Positions 27,525 through 39,320 of a stretch of 64,000 nt of DNA are shown one piece after another. The stretch comes from Pseudomonadota bacterium (GTDB lineage: Bacteria; Pseudomonadota; Gammaproteobacteria; Steroidobacterales; Steroidobacteraceae). Where the stretch lies: assembly GCA_021816775.1 (NCBI GenBank), contig JAKAXA010000015.1, forward strand, positions 1 to 64,000. Reading direction: 5' to 3'. How positions within the stretch are numbered: position 1 is the first letter of the stretch; every line of letters begins with the position of its first letter. The position numbers were made by a program, and so were the translations under genes. The notes beneath the pieces are model-generated. The model saw only the letters and a list, made by a program, of their open reading frames with translations. It was not told the origin of the DNA and did no database searches.

Positions 27525-28357
27525 TGCGGGCTCTCCAGCAGCTCTGCGGCATAGTCGGCCGCCGGGTAATGAAAGCGCACGGGGCCCTCGGCGCTGCCCG
27601 TCATGAACTGACGCACCGTCGGGGAGTCGCTGCGCGCAAGCTCGGCCGGGGTCCCGGCGGCCGCAATGCGGCCCTCCGAGAGCAGATAGCTGTAGTCGGC
27701 GATGCTGGAGATCTCCTGCACATCGTGCGAAACCACGACGCTCGTGATCTTCAGCGCGTCGTTCATCTGCTTCACCAGGCGCAGGATCACCCCGAGGGAG
27801 ATCGGATCGAGCCCCACGAACGGCTCGTCGTAGATCAGCACCTCCGGGTCCATGACGATGGCGCGCGCCAGCGCCACACGCCGCGCCATGCCGCCGGAGA
27901 GCTCCGCGGGCATCAGACGCGCCGCGCCGCGCAACCCGACCGCCTCGAGCTTGGTGAGCACCAGCCTGCGGATGAGCGGCTCGGGCAGATCGGTGTGCTC
28001 GCGCACCGGAAAGGCGACGTTCTCGAATACGTCGACGTCGGTCAGCAGCGCGCCGTTCTGAAAGAGCACGCCCATGCGCTGGCGCATGGCGTAGAGCTGC
28101 GGGCCGTTCAACGTGCCGACATCGTGGCCGAACACCGACACCAGGCCCGAATCGGCGTAGATCTGGCCGGTGATCAGGCGCAGCAGCGTGGTCTTGCCCG
28201 TGCCGCTCGGGCCCATGACGGCGGTGATCAGTCCACGGCGGGCGACGATGTCGAGCCCGCTGAAGATCGGCCGGCCGTCGATGGCGTAATGCACGTCGCG
28301 CACGTCGATCACGGCGTCGCTCGCGCCCTGCGGCGAAGCGGTCTGTGAATCAGTCAC
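27521..28357 (-). CDS. mlaF: ABC transporter ATP-binding protein MlaF
   Basis: ATPase of 278 residues. Walker A is GPSGTGKTTLLRL near residue 50, the signature is LSGGMARRVALARAI, and Walker B is VLIYDEPFVGLDP, with an H-loop in SVVVSHDVQEI. It is the first gene of the mlaFEDCB operon. The start is GTG at 28357. It follows the aldolase gene by 27 bp on the same strand, so readthrough from fba is possible. Confidence 0.95.
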   Translation of the reverse strand: MTDSQTASPQGASDAVIDVRDVHYAIDGRPIFSGLDIVARRGLITAVMGPSGTGKTTLLRLITGQIYADSGLVSVFGHDVGTLNGPQLYAMRQRMGVLFQNGALLTDVDVFENVAFPVREHTDLPEPLIRRLVLTKLEAVGLRGAARLMPAELSGGMARRVALARAIVMDPEVLIYDEPFVGLDPISLGVILRLVKQMNDALKITSVVVSHDVQEISSIADYSYLLSEGRIAAAGTPAELARSDSPTVRQFMTGSAEGPVRFHYPAADYAAELLESPQ

Positions 28358-28384
28358 ACGGATCCTTTCGTCCGGGCGGCCCCA

Positions 28385-29404
28385 TCAGGCGGCCTGTTCC
28401 ATCTCGGCCGTGTAGCGGCCGCTGCTCGCGAGCCCGTTCAGGCGCGCGCGGCGCGCGAATTCCTGCTGGGCGGCCTTGAAATTCGAGCTGCGCCCGCCCC
28501 AGGCGGCGAGTGCCGTCTCCTGCAGCGCCCGCCCGTAGCTGAAGGTCAGCGACCAGGGCAAGGGCCCCGCGCGGTTGATCAGCGACAGGTGCAGCGTCGC
28601 CTCGGTGGGCGACTGGCCGCCGGAGAGGAATGCGATGCCGGGCACCGCCGGCGGCACGTGCCGCTTCAGGCAGCGCACGGTGGCCTCCGCGACCGCCTCG
28701 GGGGCGGCACGATGGGCGGCCTTCTTGCCCGAGATCACCATGTTGGGCTTCAGAACCATGCCCTCGAGATAAATGCGGTGATCCTGCAGGCGCTGGAACA
28801 CGCGGCTCAGCGTCGCGTCCGTGACCTCTTCGCAGCGCTCGATGGAGTGATCCCCGTCCATCAGCACCTCCGGCTCGACGATCGGCACGATGTCGTTTTC
28901 CTGGCACAGCGCCGCGTAGCGCGCGAGCGCATGCGCGTTCGCCTCGATGGCGAAGGCGGTGGGAATGCCGGCCGCGATGTCGATGACGGCACGCCATTTG
29001 GCAAAGCGCGCGCCGAGTTGCCGGTACCCGATGAGCCGCTCGCGCAGCCCGTCGAGCCCCTCGGTGACGGTCTCGCCGGGGAAGCCGGCGAGCGGCTTGG
29101 CGCCCTGATCGACCTTGATGCCCGGGATGATGCCATGCTGCGCAAGGTATTGTGGGAACGGCGTGCCGTCGGCGGTCTTCTGCCGGATGGTCTCATCGTA
29201 CAGGATCACCCCGCTGATCGAGTCCGGCGCGCCCGGGGCGGTGAACAGCAGCTCCCGGTACGCGCGCCGGTGCTCCTCGGTCGAGTCGAGCTTGATGGCA
29301 TCGAAGCGCTTGCGGATCGTTCCGGTGCTCTCGTCCGCGGCCAGGATCCCTTTGCCCTTGGCGACCATCGCCTGGGCAGTTCGAGCAAGCTCACTGCGAT
29401 TCAT
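28385..29404 (-). CDS. Fructose-bisphosphate aldolase, class I
   Basis: Schiff-base aldolase of 339 residues in glycolysis/gluconeogenesis. It begins MNRSELARTAQAMVAKGKG and has LAADESTGTI, the Schiff-base lysine in LKPNMVISGKK, and AFLSGGQSPTEATLHLSLIN. Class I enzymes are the eukaryote-like type, found in a minority of bacteria. The ATG at 29404 fits; the open frame upstream to 29545 is not supported. It is divergent from the SUF regulator with about 180 bp between starts. Confidence 0.93.
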   Translation of the reverse strand: MNRSELARTAQAMVAKGKGILAADESTGTIRKRFDAIKLDSTEEHRRAYRELLFTAPGAPDSISGVILYDETIRQKTADGTPFPQYLAQHGIIPGIKVDQGAKPLAGFPGETVTEGLDGLRERLIGYRQLGARFAKWRAVIDIAAGIPTAFAIEANAHALARYAALCQENDIVPIVEPEVLMDGDHSIERCEEVTDATLSRVFQRLQDHRIYLEGMVLKPNMVISGKKAAHRAAPEAVAEATVRCLKRHVPPAVPGIAFLSGGQSPTEATLHLSLINRAGPLPWSLTFSYGRALQETALAAWGGRSSNFKAAQQEFARRARLNGLASSGRYTAEMEQAA

Positions 29405-29529
29405 GACGTTTCTCCGCGACAGAGTGGTTCGGCCGCGCGCGCCGGGGGTCGGCCTCGCTTTGCTGCGCGCCACGAGGGCCGCAGGATACCAAATGACCCG
29501 CCGAGGCGGCGCCCGGTTCCGGACACCGC

Positions 29530-29568
29530 TTGGTTCGCAAGCCAAATAGTACTAAACTAGTCCTAGTT
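29530..29568 (+). promoter_or_regulatory. suf operon promoter with overlapping palindromic operators
   Basis: A -35-like TTGGTT (29530-29535), 17-bp spacer and -10-like TAAACT (29553-29558). TAGTACTA (29547-29554) is a perfect palindrome. AACTAG-TC-CTAGTT (29555-29568) is a second perfect inverted repeat and overlaps the -10 box. This AT-rich patch just before an Rrf2-family regulator gene is the expected place for IscR/SufR-type autorepression. Confidence 0.6.
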
Positions 29569-29583
29569 CCAGAGGACGACCCC

Positions 29584-30069
29584 ATGGTCCGCATCAGCCG
29601 GCTTACCGACTACGCGACGGTGCTGCTCGCCGTGCTCGCCGCTCAACCCGAGCGAGTGCAGACGGCCACGGCGCTCGCCGAACAGACGCACATTGCCGCC
29701 CCGACCGTGAGCAAGCTGCTGAAGCAGCTGCAGCGGGCCGGCCTGGTGACCTCGACCCGCGGCCTGCACGGTGGCTATCAGCTGGCGCGGCCGGCGACGC
29801 AGATCAGCGCGGCGGCCATCCTCGATGCGCTCGAGGGGCCGGTCGCGCTCACCGACTGCTCGGTGGGGCACGGGCACTGCGGGATCGAGCAGAGCTGCCG
29901 CGTCGGGCACGTGTGGCAGCGGCTGAATCTCGCCATCCGGCGCTCGCTGTTCGACGTGAGCCTGGCCCAGCTCGCGGGCATCGACCCGTTCCCGATCCGT
30001 CAGCCGGCGCTCGAGCGCGACCTGAAGGCGGCCGTCATCGCCGCCCCGCTGCGCATGCCGAACGCCTGA
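29584..30069 (+). CDS. Rrf2-family SUF operon transcriptional regulator
   Basis: Fe-S-sensing regulator of 161 residues. It begins [19 protein letters not shown], the Rrf2 winged helix, with [17 protein letters not shown] as the recognition region. Three cysteines for a cluster lie in [23 protein letters not shown], close to the IscR pattern. The ATG at 29584 is preceded by CAGAGGA. It heads the suf operon and likely represses it through the palindromes just upstream when clusters are plentiful. Confidence 0.9.
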   Translation: MVRISRLTDYATVLLAVLAAQPERVQTATALAEQTHIAAPTVSKLLKQLQRAGLVTSTRGLHGGYQLARPATQISAAAILDALEGPVALTDCSVGHGHCGIEQSCRVGHVWQRLNLAIRRSLFDVSLAQLAGIDPFPIRQPALERDLKAAVIAAPLRMPNA

Positions 30070-30092
30070 TCCACTGCATCGGTTTACCGCCC

Positions 30093-31538
<1,446 letters not shown>

Positions 31539-31555
31539 TCTTCAGGGTCACATTC

Positions 31556-32301
<746 letters not shown>

Positions 32302-32305
<4 letters not shown>

Positions 32306-33588
32306 GCGCGGCGGTGTTGACTCGCCTCAGGGATGAGTACGGCGCGGCGCGCGCGGCGCTGCCGGGAAGCGTCATCGACGCGCGCCGGCGCAGCGAGGCG
32401 ATTGAAATGCTCTGCGCGCAGGGGCTGCCGGCCGGGCGCGAGGAGAACTGGCGCTATACGAACCTGCGCATCCTAGATCGCGCACGCTTCACCCCCGCGC
32501 AGCCCTCCGCCGAGGCGCTGCCGCCCCTGCCCGAGCCGCTGAGCGGATTCGCTCGCTATGTATTCGTCGACGGCCGGCTGCGCTCGGGCGCGACGGCACC
32601 GCACGGCGTCACGGTGCGCAGCCTGCTGTCGGGCAGCGCGGCCGATGGCACATGGCGCCTCGCCTCGGAGCTGCCGGAAGCGCGCCTGGCTCTGCTCAAC
32701 GAGGCGTTCGCCACCGACGCGGCCTGCATCGAAGTACGCTCTGAGGCCGCCGGCGCGGGCATCGAGTTGGTGTTCCTCGCCGCCGCCGGCGCCGACAGCG
32801 GCGCATCGTATCCGCGCGTGCGGCTTGCGCTCGAGTCCGGCGCCCGGCTGACCGTGGTGGAGCGGCACGTCGGGGTCGGTGAAGCCCCGACTCTGGTCAA
32901 CAGCGCCGTGCGCGTTGAGCTCGCGCCCAACGCGCACCTCACCCACTATCGCCTGCAGCACTGCGCAGCGCGCACCGCATGGTTCGACACGCTGACGGCG
33001 GAGCTCGCCGCCGATGCGCGCTACGACCTGCTGGCGGTAGGCACCGGCGCGCTCGCCTCCCGCTCGACGGTGCACGCGCGGCTGACGGGCCGCGCCGCGC
33101 AACTGGCATTGTCGGCCGCGGCGCTCGGTGCGGCACAGCAGAGCCAGGACATGTACGCCCTCAGCGAGCATCTCGCCGCACGCACCAGCACGGTGCAGAC
33201 CTTCCGCGGCATCGCCTCGGACCGCTCGCGCGTGGCCTTCAACGGCAAGATCGCGGTGCGCGAGCAGGCCGCAGGCACCGACTCGCGCCAGTCGCTGCGC
33301 GGACTGCTCGATGGCGCGCAGGCCGAGATCGACCTGCGCCCGCAGCTGGAGATCTACACCGATGAGGTCCGCTGCAGCCACGGGGCGACCGCGGGCAAGC
33401 TCGATGAGAACATGCTCTTCTATCTGCTCTCGCGCGGCATCGCACCCGAGGTCGCCCAGCACCTGCTGAAATGGGCGTTCCTCGAAGACGTGGTCGCGAA
33501 GATCGAGCTGCCGCAGCTGCGCCGGCAGATCGAGCACGGACTCGTCGGCCGGATGAGCGAGGCGGTCGCCCTCAAGGAGCTGCTGTGA
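32302..33588 (+). CDS. sufD: Fe-S cluster assembly protein SufD
   Basis: SufB paralogue of 428 residues and partner in SufBC2D. The typical N-terminal segment is GLPAGREENWRYTNL. The beta-helix core includes QDMYALSEHLAARTSTVQTFRGIASDRSRVAFNGKI. The C-terminus has DEVRCSHGATAGKLDENMLFYLLSRGI. It overlaps sufC by 4 bp and sufS by 4 bp, so the set is tightly coupled. Confidence 0.95.
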
Positions 33589-34829
33589 ACGCCGTCAGCG
33601 CCGTCGCGGCGCCGTTCGATGTCGAGCGCGTCCGCGCCGACTTTCCCATCCTGGCGCAACAGGTCAACGGTCATCCGCTGGTCTACCTCGACAGTGCCGC
33701 CTCCGGCCAGCGTCCGCTCGCGGTGCTGCGCGCCGTGGAGCGCTACGAGACCCACTATCACTCGAACGTGCACCGCGGCGTGCACACTCTCAGCCAGGCG
33801 GCTACCGAGGCCTTCGAGGGCGCGCGCGAGCGGGCGCGGCGTTTTCTCAACGCCCGCTCGACACGCGAGATCGTGTTCGTGCGCGGCGCGACCGAAGGCA
33901 TCAACCTCGTCGCCCAGTCCTTCGCCCGCTCGCGCTTCGCTCCGGGCGATGAGATCCTCATCACCGGCCTCGAGCATCACGCCAACATCGTGCCGTGGCA
34001 GATGGTCTGCGAGCAGAGCGGCTGCACGCTCAAGGTCGCGCCGATCGACCGGCGCGGGGAAGTCGACCTCGGCCGGCTCCTCGAGCTGCTCACCGCGCGC
34101 ACGCGCCTCGTCGCCGTGGCACACGTCTCGAACGCTCTCGGCACCGTCGTGCCGGTCAAGCGCATCATCGAGGCGGCGCACTCGAGCGGCGCCCTGGTGC
34201 TCATCGACGGCGCGCAGGCCGTACCGCACAGCGCGGTCGACGTTCGCGAGCTCGGTTGCGATTTCTACGCCTTCTCCGGTCACAAGCTCTACGGCCCGAC
34301 CGGCATCGGCGTGCTCTATGGCCGGGAGGAGCTGCTCGAGGAGATGCCGCCGTGGCAAGGCGGCGGGGACATGATCCGCACCGTCTCGTTCGAGAAGAGC
34401 ACCTACAACGAGCTGCCCTGGAAGTTCGAAGCGGGCACGCCGAACATCTCCGGCGCGGTGGGGCTCGCGGCCGCCATGGACTACCTCGAGGGCCTGGGCG
34501 TGGAGGCCGTGGCCGCGCACGAGCAGCGCCTGCTCGCGCTCGCCACGGCCGAGCTCGAGCGCATGCCCGGCATCGAGATCATCGGCACCGCCGCGCACAA
34601 AGCCGCGGTGCTGTCCTTCACGCTGCGCGGCTGCCACCCGCACGACCTCGGCACCATCCTCGACAGCGAGGGCGTGGCGATCCGCACCGGCCATCACTGC
34701 GCAATGCCGGTGATGACCTTCTTCGACATCCCGGCGACGGCCCGCGCCTCCTTCGGCTGCTACAACACCGAGGCGGACGTGCGCGCACTGGTGGCCGCGC
34801 TCGGCAAGGCCCGCGAGGTATTCGGCTGA
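33585..34829 (+). CDS. sufS: Cysteine desulfurase SufS
   Basis: PLP-dependent class II desulfurase of 414 residues that supplies sulfur from cysteine. The PLP lysine is in FSGHKLYGPTGIGVL. The catalytic cysteine is in RTGHHCAMPVM near residue 368. HHANIVPWQ and VDVRELGCDFYAFSGHK are the usual PLP-site segments. The start is GTG at 33585, within the sufD stop. It ends exactly where sufU starts. Confidence 0.95.
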   Translation: MNAVSAVAAPFDVERVRADFPILAQQVNGHPLVYLDSAASGQRPLAVLRAVERYETHYHSNVHRGVHTLSQAATEAFEGARERARRFLNARSTREIVFVRGATEGINLVAQSFARSRFAPGDEILITGLEHHANIVPWQMVCEQSGCTLKVAPIDRRGEVDLGRLLELLTARTRLVAVAHVSNALGTVVPVKRIIEAAHSSGALVLIDGAQAVPHSAVDVRELGCDFYAFSGHKLYGPTGIGVLYGREELLEEMPPWQGGGDMIRTVSFEKSTYNELPWKFEAGTPNISGAVGLAAAMDYLEGLGVEAVAAHEQRLLALATAELERMPGIEIIGTAAHKAAVLSFTLRGCHPHDLGTILDSEGVAIRTGHHCAMPVMTFFDIPATARASFGCYNTEADVRALVAALGKAREVFG

Positions 34830-35272
34830 TGGACCTGAAAGATCTTTACCGCGACGTCATCCTCGATCACAACCGCAGGCCGCGCAATTTCGGCGCCCTC
34901 ACCGGCGCCGACGCGCAGGCCGACGGGCACAACCCGCTCTGCGGCGACCGGCTCACCGTGTGGGTGCGGCTCGAGGGCGAGCGCATCGCGGACATCCGCT
35001 TCGAGGGCAAGGGCTGCGCCATCTCGACCGCATCCGCCTCGCTGATGACCGAGGCGGTCAAGGGCAAGGACAAGGCCGCCATCCAGGCGCTCTACGAGCA
35101 GGTCCACACGCTGCTGACGCACCAGGAGGCGACCGCGGACGCCTCGCTCGGCAAGCTCGCCGCGCTCGCGGGCGTGAGTGAATTCCCCGCACGCGTCAAA
35201 TGCGCGACGCTGTGCTGGCACACCTTGAACGCCGCGCTCGAGCGCGGCGCGGATGCCGTGACGACGGAGTGA
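34829..35272 (+). CDS. sufU: SufU-type Fe-S scaffold/sulfur acceptor
   Basis: IscU-like protein of 147 residues. It begins MDLKDLYRDVILDHNRRPRNFG. The zinc/sulfur cysteines are in HNPLCGDRLTV, GKGCAISTASAS and RVKCATLCWHTL. The extended spacing after the second cysteine is typical of SufU, which takes sulfur from SufS, rather than IscU. The ATG shares its first base with the last base of the sufS stop. Confidence 0.94.
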   Translation: MDLKDLYRDVILDHNRRPRNFGALTGADAQADGHNPLCGDRLTVWVRLEGERIADIRFEGKGCAISTASASLMTEAVKGKDKAAIQALYEQVHTLLTHQEATADASLGKLAALAGVSEFPARVKCATLCWHTLNAALERGADAVTTE

Positions 35273-35281
35273 GCCGCAGCC

Positions 35282-35833
35282 ATGCCTGGTTATGAGAGCG
35301 AGCCGTTCATCGTTGAGCGCGAAGTGCGCGCCGTCATCGTGCCGGCCGGCACCGAGGTCACCCTGCAGCCCGGGCAGTCCGGCTACATCACGCAGGCGCT
35401 CGGCGGCAGCTTCACCGTGTACATCGAAGGCAACCTGCTGCGCATCAGCGGCGAGGATGCCGAGGCCATCGGGCGCGAAGTGGTCAAGCCGCCCGAATTG
35501 CCGCCGAACGCCACCGAGGAGGATGTGCGGGCGCTCGCCTGGGAGCAGATGCGCACCTGCTACGATCCGGAGATTCCGATCAACATCGTCGATCTTGGTC
35601 TGGTCTACGGATGCGAGGTCGAGGCCAACGAGGACGGCACGCGCAACGTCATCGTCTCCCTGACGTTGACCGCACCCGGGTGCGGCATGGGCGAGATTCT
35701 GGTCGACGACGTGCGCGACAAGATTCAACGGATCCCCACGGTGCGCGAGGCGCGCGTCGAGCTGACATTCGATCCGCCTTGGAATCACAGCATGATGTCC
35801 GAAGCAGCCCGGCTGCAGACGGGGATGTTCTGA
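35282..35833 (+). CDS. sufT: SufT / MIP18-family Fe-S maturation protein
   Basis: Protein of 183 residues. The C-terminal half is a DUF59/MIP18 domain: YDPEIPINIVDLGLVYGCEV and TLTAPGCGMGEILVDDV, with the conserved cysteine in APGCGMG. The N-terminal half (residues 1-85) is the SufT-specific extension. SufT helps load Fe-S clusters into client proteins. It follows sufU by 9 bp and its stop overlaps the next start by one base. Confidence 0.92.
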   Translation: MPGYESEPFIVEREVRAVIVPAGTEVTLQPGQSGYITQALGGSFTVYIEGNLLRISGEDAEAIGREVVKPPELPPNATEEDVRALAWEQMRTCYDPEIPINIVDLGLVYGCEVEANEDGTRNVIVSLTLTAPGCGMGEILVDDVRDKIQRIPTVREARVELTFDPPWNHSMMSEAARLQTGMF

Positions 35834-36144
35834 TGAGCTGGGTCGACGCCGGCCCCGCGGCGGGCCTCGCCGAGGAGACGCCGCTCGCGGTGGATCTCGA
35901 CGGCCAGGCGGTGCTCGTGGTGCGCTGCGGCACAGACCTCTATGCGGTCGATGACCTGTGCACCCACGACGGCGAGCCGCTCGAGGGCGCCGAGGTCGAG
36001 TCCTGTCAGATCATCTGTCCCCGCCACGGCGCCCGCTTCTGCCTGCGCACCGGCGAGGCGCTCGCGCCCCCGGCGTACGAACCGCTGCGCACCTACGCTG
36101 TTCAGATCACGGACGGCCGGATCCTCGTCGAACAACCCGACTGA
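35833..36144 (+). CDS. Rieske (2Fe-2S) ferredoxin-like protein
   Basis: Protein of 103 residues with a Rieske cluster motif: C-T-H in LCTHDGEPLEGAEV (near residue 44) and C-x2-H in IICPRHGARFCL (near residue 62). It has no transmembrane segment, so it is a soluble ferredoxin-type electron carrier. It is the last gene of the suf operon, where non-haem Rieske ferredoxins often occur. Its electron partner is unknown. Confidence 0.9.
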   Translation: MSWVDAGPAAGLAEETPLAVDLDGQAVLVVRCGTDLYAVDDLCTHDGEPLEGAEVESCQIICPRHGARFCLRTGEALAPPAYEPLRTYAVQITDGRILVEQPD

Positions 36145-36437
36145 GCGGCTGCCTCGAACCCGAGGCCGAGCCGCCGGCCTGCGGCAAGCCAGGCCCGAAG
36201 TCCGATCGAGCACGGCGCTTGGCGGATCATGCCCTTACCTGCGCCCGCGGCAACCGGTCGGCCGGTGCGGTGACGGAACATTGGCGCGAGAACGAACGGC
36301 TGCGCGCGGGAGAGCGCATTTTTTTCGCGCTCGGAGAGATCCTGGCCGGCGCGGCGAGCCCCTGGCGGTGGGGACCGGCCCGTTCCTCACGGAGCATTGC
36401 CGGCGTATGCTCTGTCCCTCCGACGAAAAGGGCCGGT

Positions 36438-37148
36438 ATGAAACAGCAGATCGCGCTTCTCGGGTGTCTCATTCTCGCCGGGAACGTCGCAATTGCAGGG
36501 GTGGACTGCACGAAGGCGCCGTTTGGGGAAAGCGTCGCACAATACGGGCGAGACGAGTTTCAGCTCGGCATGATCTCGCTCGCGCACAACGCCAACGATC
36601 CGTCTGTGCTGCGAGCGATGATGCACCGGATCGACCGGGAAATGCGTGCAGCCTGCCTCGCCAAGTTCGACGGCGAAGAGTTGCCTCGATATGCCAAGCT
36701 CGGTCTGCCGCCCCAAAGGCTGGCAACGGAAAGTGTCGGGTCGATTGCAGCCGTTGCCCTCGATTGGCGCCGGCCGCACCATCGGGGAAGCGGCACCGTT
36801 GCGCCGCATTCGAGCAGCACGAGCGTTTCGGCATCGGCCAATATGCCGGCAGCCTCCGCGAAACCCCACGGGCCGCCCTCGCTTGCGCACATCCACTACA
36901 TGAAGGTGACCGCGAACTTCCCGGCGTGCCCGCGCGAGGTGGACCTGAAGCGGATCCTGACCGCTGCGCTGATCGACAATGCCGCGTGGCCACAGACCGA
37001 GGCGGCCGGCAAAAAACACGGCTGCATCGAGCTTCACGCCGGCGAACGCGTTTCCCGAGTCAGAACCGATGGATGGGGCGGAGTGACCCAGGTCCGGCCG
37101 GCAGGCCACACGCGGGCATATTGGACCGACACGATGGTCGTAAAGTAG
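36438..37148 (+). CDS. Exported protein of unknown function
   Basis: Protein of 236 residues beginning MKQQIALLGCLILAGNVAIAG, a signal peptide with a probable signal-peptidase I site after AIA. I do not recognise a family. The mature part has several cysteines (VDCTKAPFG, ACLAKFD, FPACPREVD, HGCIELH) that could form disulfides. The middle (about residues 110-150) is low-complexity Ser/Ala/His-rich. The ATG at 36438 is the only start that gives a signal peptide. Base composition looks less biased than in the suf genes. Confidence 0.6.
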   Translation: MKQQIALLGCLILAGNVAIAGVDCTKAPFGESVAQYGRDEFQLGMISLAHNANDPSVLRAMMHRIDREMRAACLAKFDGEELPRYAKLGLPPQRLATESVGSIAAVALDWRRPHHRGSGTVAPHSSSTSVSASANMPAASAKPHGPPSLAHIHYMKVTANFPACPREVDLKRILTAALIDNAAWPQTEAAGKKHGCIELHAGERVSRVRTDGWGGVTQVRPAGHTRAYWTDTMVVK

Positions 37149-37666
37149 GCGCAGGGCCCATTTCGCGCGCTCAAATCCCTGCACCCAGGCGCCGAGGCGC
37201 CGTTCTCACCGCAGCGCTCGATCCCACAAGCGGCGGGACGATGTGCCGCCGGTGTCGGGCCACCGGGCGCCGCTTGGAAGACCAAAACAAATCGATCGAG
37301 GGAAGACAACCTGTCGGGGGCGCCTCAAATCGTCATCACCTCAGGCCGCATGCTGTTGCTGGCCGGCGCCGCAATGCATGCCGCCAAGTGTGCCTCGAAA
37401 GCCGCTGGTGCGCGGGCCGCGCTTCGCCGTGGGCAACGTAGGCGCAGAGCCTGGCAATCGTTCGGGCCGCCCGGCACCGGCAACCTCAGCGGCAGCGACA
37501 CGATCAGCAGTTTGCCGGCGCGTTGAAGCCTCGCCGCTGCGGGTCAATTTAACGGTTATCGTGATGATGCAATCCGGGAAGGACCCCGGTCCCCGACCGC
37601 CAGGCTTGCGCCGCGGGCATCCCACCCGATAGAGTGCCCGGCATAATCCGAATTGGGGGGATCGGC
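37149..37666. other. Intergenic stretch without a supported gene
   Basis: About 520 bases between the exported unknown gene and the amidase. Short frames (for example 37243-37632 on plus) show no motifs, no ribosome binding site and no homology I can recognise. The AT-richer patch at about 37545-37575 may hold the amidase promoter. Confidence 0.45.
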
Positions 37667-39250
37667 ATGCGCGGCCTTATTGCCTTCTGCGCCGGTGCGC
37701 TGTGCGGTCTGGCGATCACTCCGGCGTTCGCGGTCAATCTCAGCTGCACCTCGGCGGCGGCGCTGTCAGCCGACCTGGCGGCCCACCGGCTGACCTCGCA
37801 GTCCCTGGTCCGCGCCTACGAGGCGCGCATCGCGCGGATCAATCCGAAGATCCACGCAGTCATCGCCCTCAATCCGCGCGCCATGGCCGAAGCGCGCGCA
37901 TCCGATGCGCGCCGCGCCGAGGGGAACTCGCTCGGGCCGCTCGATGGCATCCCCATCCTGGTCAAGGACAACATCGGCATCGCGGGGCTGCCCACGACCG
38001 CCGGCTCGCTCGCGCTGGCGAACAACGTCCGCTCCGTGAGCGCCACGGTGATCCGCAACCTGCGTCGCGCGGGCGTCGTGATTCTCGGGCGCGCGAACCT
38101 CTCGGAGTGGGCCAACATCCGCTCCGAGCATTCCACGAGCGGCTGGAGCGCCGTCGGAGGTCTCACGCGCAATCCCTATATGCTCGATCGTACCGCGTGC
38201 GGCTCGAGCTCCGGCTCCGCCGCCGGGGTCGCCGCGGGACTCGCCGCTGCCGCCATCGGCACCGAGACCGACGGATCGATCACTTGCCCCTCGGCGATGA
38301 ATGGCGTGGTGGGCCTGAAGCCGACCGTGGGACTGGTCTCGCGCACGGGCATCGTCCCGATCAGCCACACCCAGGATACCGCCGGGCCCATCGCCCGCAC
38401 CGTGCGCGATGCGGCCATGCTGCTCACCGCCATGGCGGGCAGCGACCCGGCCGACCCGGCCACCGCCGAGGCCAATGCGCACCGCACCAACTACGTCGCG
38501 GCCCTCAACCCCAACGCGCTGAAGGGCGTGCGCCTCGGCATCGCCGATTTCCTGCTGAAGAACTTCACGCCCAAGACGCTCGCCGTGTTCCATCACGCGC
38601 TCGCGCTGCTGAAGGCCGAGGGCGCGGTGCTGGTGAAGGTCGATGACTATCACCTGGCGCCGATCGAGAAGCACGAAAACCTCGTGCTGCTCACCGATCT
38701 GAAGGCCGACATGAAGCAGTACCTCGCCGGCTCACCCCCGGCGGTCAAGAGCCGAACGCTTGCGGATCTGATCGCCTTCGACGATGCGCACCGGCGCGAG
38801 GAGATGCGCTGGTTCGGCCAGAGTCTGTTCCTCAAGGCCGAGCGCACCCGGGGGCTTGAGGATCCGGCCTACCTCCGGGCGCGCGCAACGAATCTGCGGC
38901 TCGCCGGGCCCGACGGCATCGATCGGCTGCTCAAGGAGCACCGCATCGAGGCGCTGATCTCGCCCACGCAGAACCCGGCCTCGGTGATCGATCTGGTCAA
39001 TGGCGATGCCGGCATCGGCGGCGGCGACAGCACTCTTCCTGCGGTCGCCGGGTATCCCTACATCACCGTGCCGATGGGCCAGGTGCAGGGGCTGCCGGTC
39101 GGCCTGTCATTCATCGGGCCGAAGTGGTCGGAGGCGCGGCTGCTGGGCTTCGCCTACGCCTTCGAGCGCAAGGCGCGTGCCTTCCGGCCACCCACCTACG
39201 CGCCGAACGTGCTGCGCTGGCATCCGAGCAAGACGCTCTGCGGGAACTGA
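37667..39250 (+). CDS. Exported amidase (amidase signature family)
   Basis: Amidase-signature hydrolase of 527 residues with a signal peptide ([22 protein letters not shown]), so it works in the periplasm. The Ser-cisSer-Lys triad is visible: lysine in ILVKDNIG near residue 103, the first serine in GSSSGSAAG, and the nucleophile region [12 protein letters not shown]. The ATG at 37667 is chosen because GGGGGG lies 6 bases before it and it gives the signal peptide; a GTG at 37634 adds 11 residues. Substrate is unknown; relatives hydrolyse varied amides. Confidence 0.88.
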   Translation: MRGLIAFCAGALCGLAITPAFAVNLSCTSAAALSADLAAHRLTSQSLVRAYEARIARINPKIHAVIALNPRAMAEARASDARRAEGNSLGPLDGIPILVKDNIGIAGLPTTAGSLALANNVRSVSATVIRNLRRAGVVILGRANLSEWANIRSEHSTSGWSAVGGLTRNPYMLDRTACGSSSGSAAGVAAGLAAAAIGTETDGSITCPSAMNGVVGLKPTVGLVSRTGIVPISHTQDTAGPIARTVRDAAMLLTAMAGSDPADPATAEANAHRTNYVAALNPNALKGVRLGIADFLLKNFTPKTLAVFHHALALLKAEGAVLVKVDDYHLAPIEKHENLVLLTDLKADMKQYLAGSPPAVKSRTLADLIAFDDAHRREEMRWFGQSLFLKAERTRGLEDPAYLRARATNLRLAGPDGIDRLLKEHRIEALISPTQNPASVIDLVNGDAGIGGGDSTLPAVAGYPYITVPMGQVQGLPVGLSFIGPKWSEARLLGFAYAFERKARAFRPPTYAPNVLRWHPSKTLCGN

Positions 39251-39320
39251 CCGGAGTTGGTCGGGTGCGGTCGGCTTCACGCGGCCGCAGGTCACCGGCG
39301 GCAAATGCGGCCTGCGCTGC

